Shown: positions 60,201-64,000 of the stretch, one piece after another
Layout: the number at the start of each line of letters is the position of its first letter
How positions within the stretch are numbered: position 1 is the stretch's first letter
Notes under the pieces: model-generated
Database searches by the model: none
Seen by the model: only the letters and a program-made list of their open reading frames with translations
What the model was told of the DNA's origin: nothing
Translations under genes and position numbers: made by a program
Source: Cavia porcellus
Lineage: Eukaryota; Chordata; Mammalia; Rodentia; Caviidae
NCBI RefSeq assembly: GCF_034190915.1
Contig: NW_026947486.1
Location: 21,354,001 to 21,418,000 of the forward strand
Direction of reading: 5' to 3'
DNA length: 64,000 nt

Positions 60201-63200
60201 AGACACTCCTGTTCTCCCCTGGAAGGGCTGCAGTCTGCCACCCGGCCTCTGCTTACAGGGAGGGGAAATGCTGGCTTTGTTTCCCAGAGTACGAAGTACC
60301 AGCATGGCATGGATCTCAGGAGACACTGCTAGATCTCTCCCTGGAAGGGGTGCAGGTGGCCACACTACAGCTGCTTACCAGGGAGGGGTGGTGCTGGCTC
60401 GGTTTCCCTGAGGCCTAAGCTCCAACATGGCATGGATCACAGGAGAAACTGCTAGTTCTCCCCCTGGAAGGGATACAGTGGTCTGAAGTACTGCCGCTTA
60501 CCATGGACGGGAGGTGCTAGATTGCCTTCCCAGAGTCCTAAGTTCAAACATGGCTTTAATCTCAGGAGACACTGTTGTCCTCCCCCTGCCAGGGCTGCAG
60601 TCTGCGAACCTGCCTCCCCTTACAGGGAGGAGAGTAGCTGGCTTGGCTTTCCAGTATCTGAAGTTCCAACATCGAGTGGATCTCAGGAGACATTGCTCGT
60701 TCTCCCCCTGGAAGGACTGAGGTGGGCTAAACTACCTGTTCTTACCAGGGATGTGAGGTGCTGGCTTGGCTTCCCAGAGACCTAACTTCCAGCATGGCCT
60801 GTATCTCAGGAGACAGTGCTAGATCTCTCTCTGAAAGGGCTGTAGTGGGCCACACTACCTCCACTTACCAGGAATGGGAGGTGCTGGCTTGTCTTCCCAG
60901 AGTCCTAATCTCCAACATGACATGGATCTCAGGAGACACTGCTAGTTTTGCACCTGGAAGGGATTCAGTGGCTACACTACTGCCCTTAAGATGGAGGGTA
61001 GGTGCTGGTTTTTCTTGCCAGAGCCCTAATTTCGCACATGTCGTGGAACTCAGGAGACAGTGCTGTTCTCCCCCTGGAAGGGCTGCAGTCTGCCAACCTG
61101 CCTCCGCTTACAGGGAGGAGAGATGCTTGCTTGGCTTCCCAGAATCTGAAGTTCAAACATGGAGTGGATCTCAGGAGACATTGCTAGTTCTCCCCCTGCA
61201 AGGACCTCAGTGGGTTAAATTACCGGCGCTTACCAGGGAGGAGACCTGCTGACTTGGCTTCCCAGAGTCCTAAGTTCTAACATGGCGGGGATCTCAGGAG
61301 ACACTCCTGTTCTCCCCTGGAAGGGCTGCAGTCTGCCACCCAGCCTCTGCTTACAGGGAGGGGAAATGCTGGCTTTGTTTCCCAGAGTACGAAGTACCAG
61401 CATGGCATGGATCTCAGGAGACACTGCTAGATCTCTCCCTGGAAGGGGTGCAGGTGGCCACACTACAGCTGCTTACTAGGGAGGGGTGGTGCTGGCTCGG
61501 TTTCCCTGAGGCCTAAGCTCCAACATGGCATGGATCACAGGAGAAACTGCTAGTTCTCCCCCTGGAAGGGATACAGTGGTCTGAAGTACTGCCGCTTACC
61601 ATGGACGGGAGGTGCTAGATTGCCTTCCCAGAGTCCTAAGTTCAAACATGGCTTTAATCTCAGGAGACACTGTTGTCTTCCCCCTGCCAGGGCTGCAGTC
61701 TGCCAACCTGCCTCCACTTACGGGGAGGAGAGCTGCTGGCTTGGCTTCCCAGAATCTGAAGTTCCAACATGGGGTGGATCTCAGGAGACATTGCTTGTTG
61801 TCCCCCTGGAAGGACTGCAGTGGGCTACATTACCTCCACTTGCTAGGTAGGGGAGGTGCTGGCTTGGTTTCCCTGAGGCCTAAGCTCCAACATGGCATGG
61901 ATCTCAGGAGACACTGCTAGATCTCTCTCTGGAAGGGCTGCTTGGGCCACACTATGGCTGCTTACCAGGGAGGGGAGCTGCTGGCTTGGTTTCCCTGAGG
62001 CCTAAGCTCCAACATGGCATGGATCCCAGGAGACACTGTTGTCCTTCCCCCGGAAGTGCTGTGTTCTGCCAACCTGCCTCTGCTTACAAGGAGAAAAGAT
62101 TTTGTCTTGGCTTCCCAGAGTCCTAAATTCCAGCATGGCGTGTATCTCAGGAGACAGTGCAAGATCTCTCCCTGAAAGGGCTGTTGTGGGCCACACTACC
62201 TCCACTTACTAGGGAGGGGAGGTGCTGGCTTGGTTTCCCTGAGGCCTATGCTCCAACATGGCATGGATCTCAGGAGACACTGCTAGATCTCTCTCTGGAA
62301 GGGCTGCAGTGGTCCACACTACTGCCGCTTAACATTGAGGGGAGGTGCTGCCATGGCTTCCCAGAGTCCTAAGTTCCAACATGGCGTGGATCTCAGGAGA
62401 CACTGTTGTGCTCCCCCTGGAAGTGCTGAATTCTGCCAACCTGCCTCTGCTTACAGGGTGAAGAGATTTTGTCTTGGCTTCCCAGCGTCCTAACTTCCAG
62501 CATGGCGTTTATCTCAGGAGACAGTGCAAGATCTCTCCCTGAAAGGGCTGTAGTGGGCCACACTACCTCCACTTACTAGGGAGGGGAGGTGCTGGCTTGG
62601 CTTCCCTGAGGCCTAAGCTCCAACATGGCACGGATCACAGGAGACACTGCTAGTTCTCCCCCTGGAAGGGATACAGTGGTCTGAACTACTGCTGCTTACC
62701 ATGGAGGGGAGGTGATAGCTTGGCTTTCCAGAGTCCTAAGTTCAAACATGGCTTTAATCTCAGGAGATAGTGTTGTCCTCCCCCTGCCAGGGCTGCAATC
62801 TGCCAACCTGCCTCCGCTTACAGGGAGGAGAGATGCTGGCTTGGCTTCCCAGAATCTGAAGTTCCAACATGGAGTGGATCTCAGGAGACATTGCTAGTTG
62901 TCTCCCTGGAAGGACTGCAGTGGGCTAAACTACCTGCGCTTACCAGGGAGGGGAGGTGCTGCCTTGGCTTACCAGAGTCCTAAGTTCCAACATGGCATGG
63001 ATTGCAGGAGACACTGCTAGTTCTCCCCCTGGAAGGGATACAGTGGGCTGAACTACTGCCACTTATCATGGAGGGGAGGTGCTATCTTGGCTTCCCAGAG
63101 TCCTAAGTTCCAACATGGCGTGGATCTCAGAAGACACTTGTTGTCCTCCCCCTGGAAGTGCTGAATTCTGCCAACTTGCCTCTGCTTACAGGGAGAAGAG

Positions 63201-64000
63201 ATTTTGTCTTGGCTTCCCAGAGTCCTAACTTCCAGCATGGCGTGTATCTCAGGATACACTGCTAGATCTCTCCCCCTAATGGGCTGTAGTTGGCCACACT
63301 CCCTCCACTTACCAGGGATGGGAGGTGCTGGCTTGGCTTCCCAGTGTCCTAATCTCCAACATGACATGGATCTCAGGAGACACTGCTAGTTTTGCACCTG
63401 GAAGGGATGCAGTGGGCTAAACTACTGCCCTTAAAAGGGAGGGGATGTGCTGACTTGGCTTCCCAGAGTCATAAGTTCCAACATTGTGGGGATCTTAGGA
63501 GACACTCCTGTTCTCCCCTGGAAGAGCTGCAGTCTTCCACCCGTCCTCTGGTTACAGGGAGGGGAGATGCTGGCTTTGTTTCCCAGTGTACTAAGCAACA
63601 ACATGGCATGGATCTCAGGAGACACTGGTAGATCTCTCCCTGGAAAGGCTGCAGTTGGCCACACTACGGCTGCTTACCAGGGAGGGGAGGTGCTGGCTTT
63701 GTTTCCCAGAGGCCTAAGCTCCAACATGTTATGGATCACAGGAGAGACTTCTAGTTCTGCCCCTGGAAGGGATACTACTGCCGCTTACAATGGAGGGGAG
63801 GTGCTAGCTTGGCTTCTCAGAGTCCTAAGTTCAAACGTGGCTTTAATCTCAGGAGACAGTGTTGTCCTCCACCTGGCAGTGCTGCAGTCTGCCAACCTGC
63901 CTCTGCTTACAGGGAGGAGAGATCCTGAGTTGGCTTCCCAGAATCTGAAGTTCCAACATGTAATGGATCTCAGGAAACATTGATAGTTGTCCCCCTGGAA
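57220..64000 (+). repeat. HOR unit K, partial, predicted 58-mer
   Basis: This is the 40-mer plus two extra 9-mers: A at 57220, B at 58318, 59416 and 60514, then monomer 19 at 61612, running to monomer 38 at the window end. Monomer 34 is displaced by 7071 bp (4875 + 2 x 1098) from unit J, so the next monomer 1 is expected at about 64291, outside the window. From 62.7 kb on it has left-half features: GTGATAGC at 62712, GCACCTGGAAGG near 63395 and GGAGGGGAGG near 63794. It also keeps the right-half extra T at 63138, so it is a mosaic. Confidence 0.9.
58318..61611 (+). repeat. 9-mer type B, three tandem copies
   Basis: The copies start at 58318, 59416 and 60514. The first has GCATGGCGTG in monomer 12, while the second and third have GCATGGCCTG. 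Only the third has GGCTTGTCTTCCC in monomer 13. The pattern is polar: the last copy resembles the last B copy of unit H (43693) and the single B copy of unit I (48568). The expansion is thus best explained by duplication of the left or middle copies with the terminal copy conserved. Confidence 0.9.

Larger units (their letters stand above)
1..64000 (+). repeat. Complex satellite array, ~122-bp monomer
   Basis: Landmarks recur every 120-123 bp across the whole window. Each monomer has a purine-rich block (AGGGAGGGGAGG-like), then GTGCTGGCTTGGCTTCCCAG, then CCTAAGTTCCAACATGG, then ATCTCAGGAGACACTG, then CCCTGGAAGGGCTGCAG and a variable tail before CTTACC. Monomers are 122 or 123 bp depending mainly on CTTACAGGG versus CTTACCAGGG. 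By eye, monomers of different classes differ at many positions, whereas equivalent monomers in neighbouring HOR units are almost identical. About 525 monomers are present, all in the same orientation. The first base lies inside a monomer-34/35 junction and the last inside monomer 38, so neither array edge is seen. There are no poly-A tails, target-site duplications, inverted segments or unique spacers. The family is not one I recognise. Orientation is given as + only because the monomer was defined on this strand. Confidence 0.98.

Noticed and set aside
1..64000. CRISPR array or bacterial repeat region
   Set aside because: There are no short repeats separated by unique spacers; the repeat is contiguous and 122 bp long. 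CpG decay and array size point to a methylating eukaryote.
1..64000. Alpha satellite, human gamma/beta satellite or SVA-type VNTR
   Set aside because: The monomer length and sequence do not agree with the ~171-bp, ~220-bp or ~68-bp satellites or the ~35-50-bp SVA VNTR as I know them.

Overview
The whole 64 kb is one uninterrupted, head-to-tail tandem satellite array. Both window edges fall inside monomers, so the array continues on both sides. I found no gene, RNA gene, transposon, microsatellite tract or unique spacer. The basic monomer is about 122-123 bp (mostly 120-123; one class is 111 bp), giving about 525 monomers, all in the same orientation. Open reading frames of 60-178 codons exist on both strands, but they are by-products of a period close to 41 codons. 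None resembles a protein family, and none is annotated.

Organism: a eukaryote with cytosine methylation, most likely a vertebrate and possibly a mammal. CpG is scarce, and the same site in sister monomers often appears as CG, TG or CA, the mark of methyl-CpG decay. I do not recognise the satellite family and cannot name the species. The setting (centromeric, pericentromeric or subtelomeric) is inferred only from array size and organisation.

Layout: I numbered monomers 1-40 from the most regular higher-order repeat (HOR). Monomer 1 has its anchor, the GTGCT-like pentamer after the purine-rich block, at 1736, 8656, 14241, 23216, 28581, 34311, 36622, 41497, 47470, 52345 and 57220. These anchors divide the window into units of 57, 46, 74, 44, 47, 19, 40, 49, 40 and 40 monomers. 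A partial unit lies at each end: the last 14 monomers on the left, and on the right a unit predicted to be a 58-mer. Left of about 36.6 kb the units differ strongly in length because of local amplification of a 7-mer (843 bp) and an 18-mer (2178 bp), plus deletions and hybrid monomers. Right of 36.6 kb the units are nearly identical 4875-bp 40-mers that differ mainly in the copy number (1, 2 or 3 extra) of a 1098-bp 9-mer.

How it fits together: the array is nested. The ~122-bp monomer belongs to a cryptic ~366-bp trimer rhythm. The trimers build 9-mer and 18-mer blocks, which lie inside 32- to 74-mer HORs, and a possible 15.7-kb super-repeat lies above those. Unequal crossover at each level explains the hybrid monomers. 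One divergent monomer class carries a partly matching CENP-B-box-like motif spaced by exactly 1098 bp where the 9-mer is tandem. All counts and similarities were made by eye from landmark positions.
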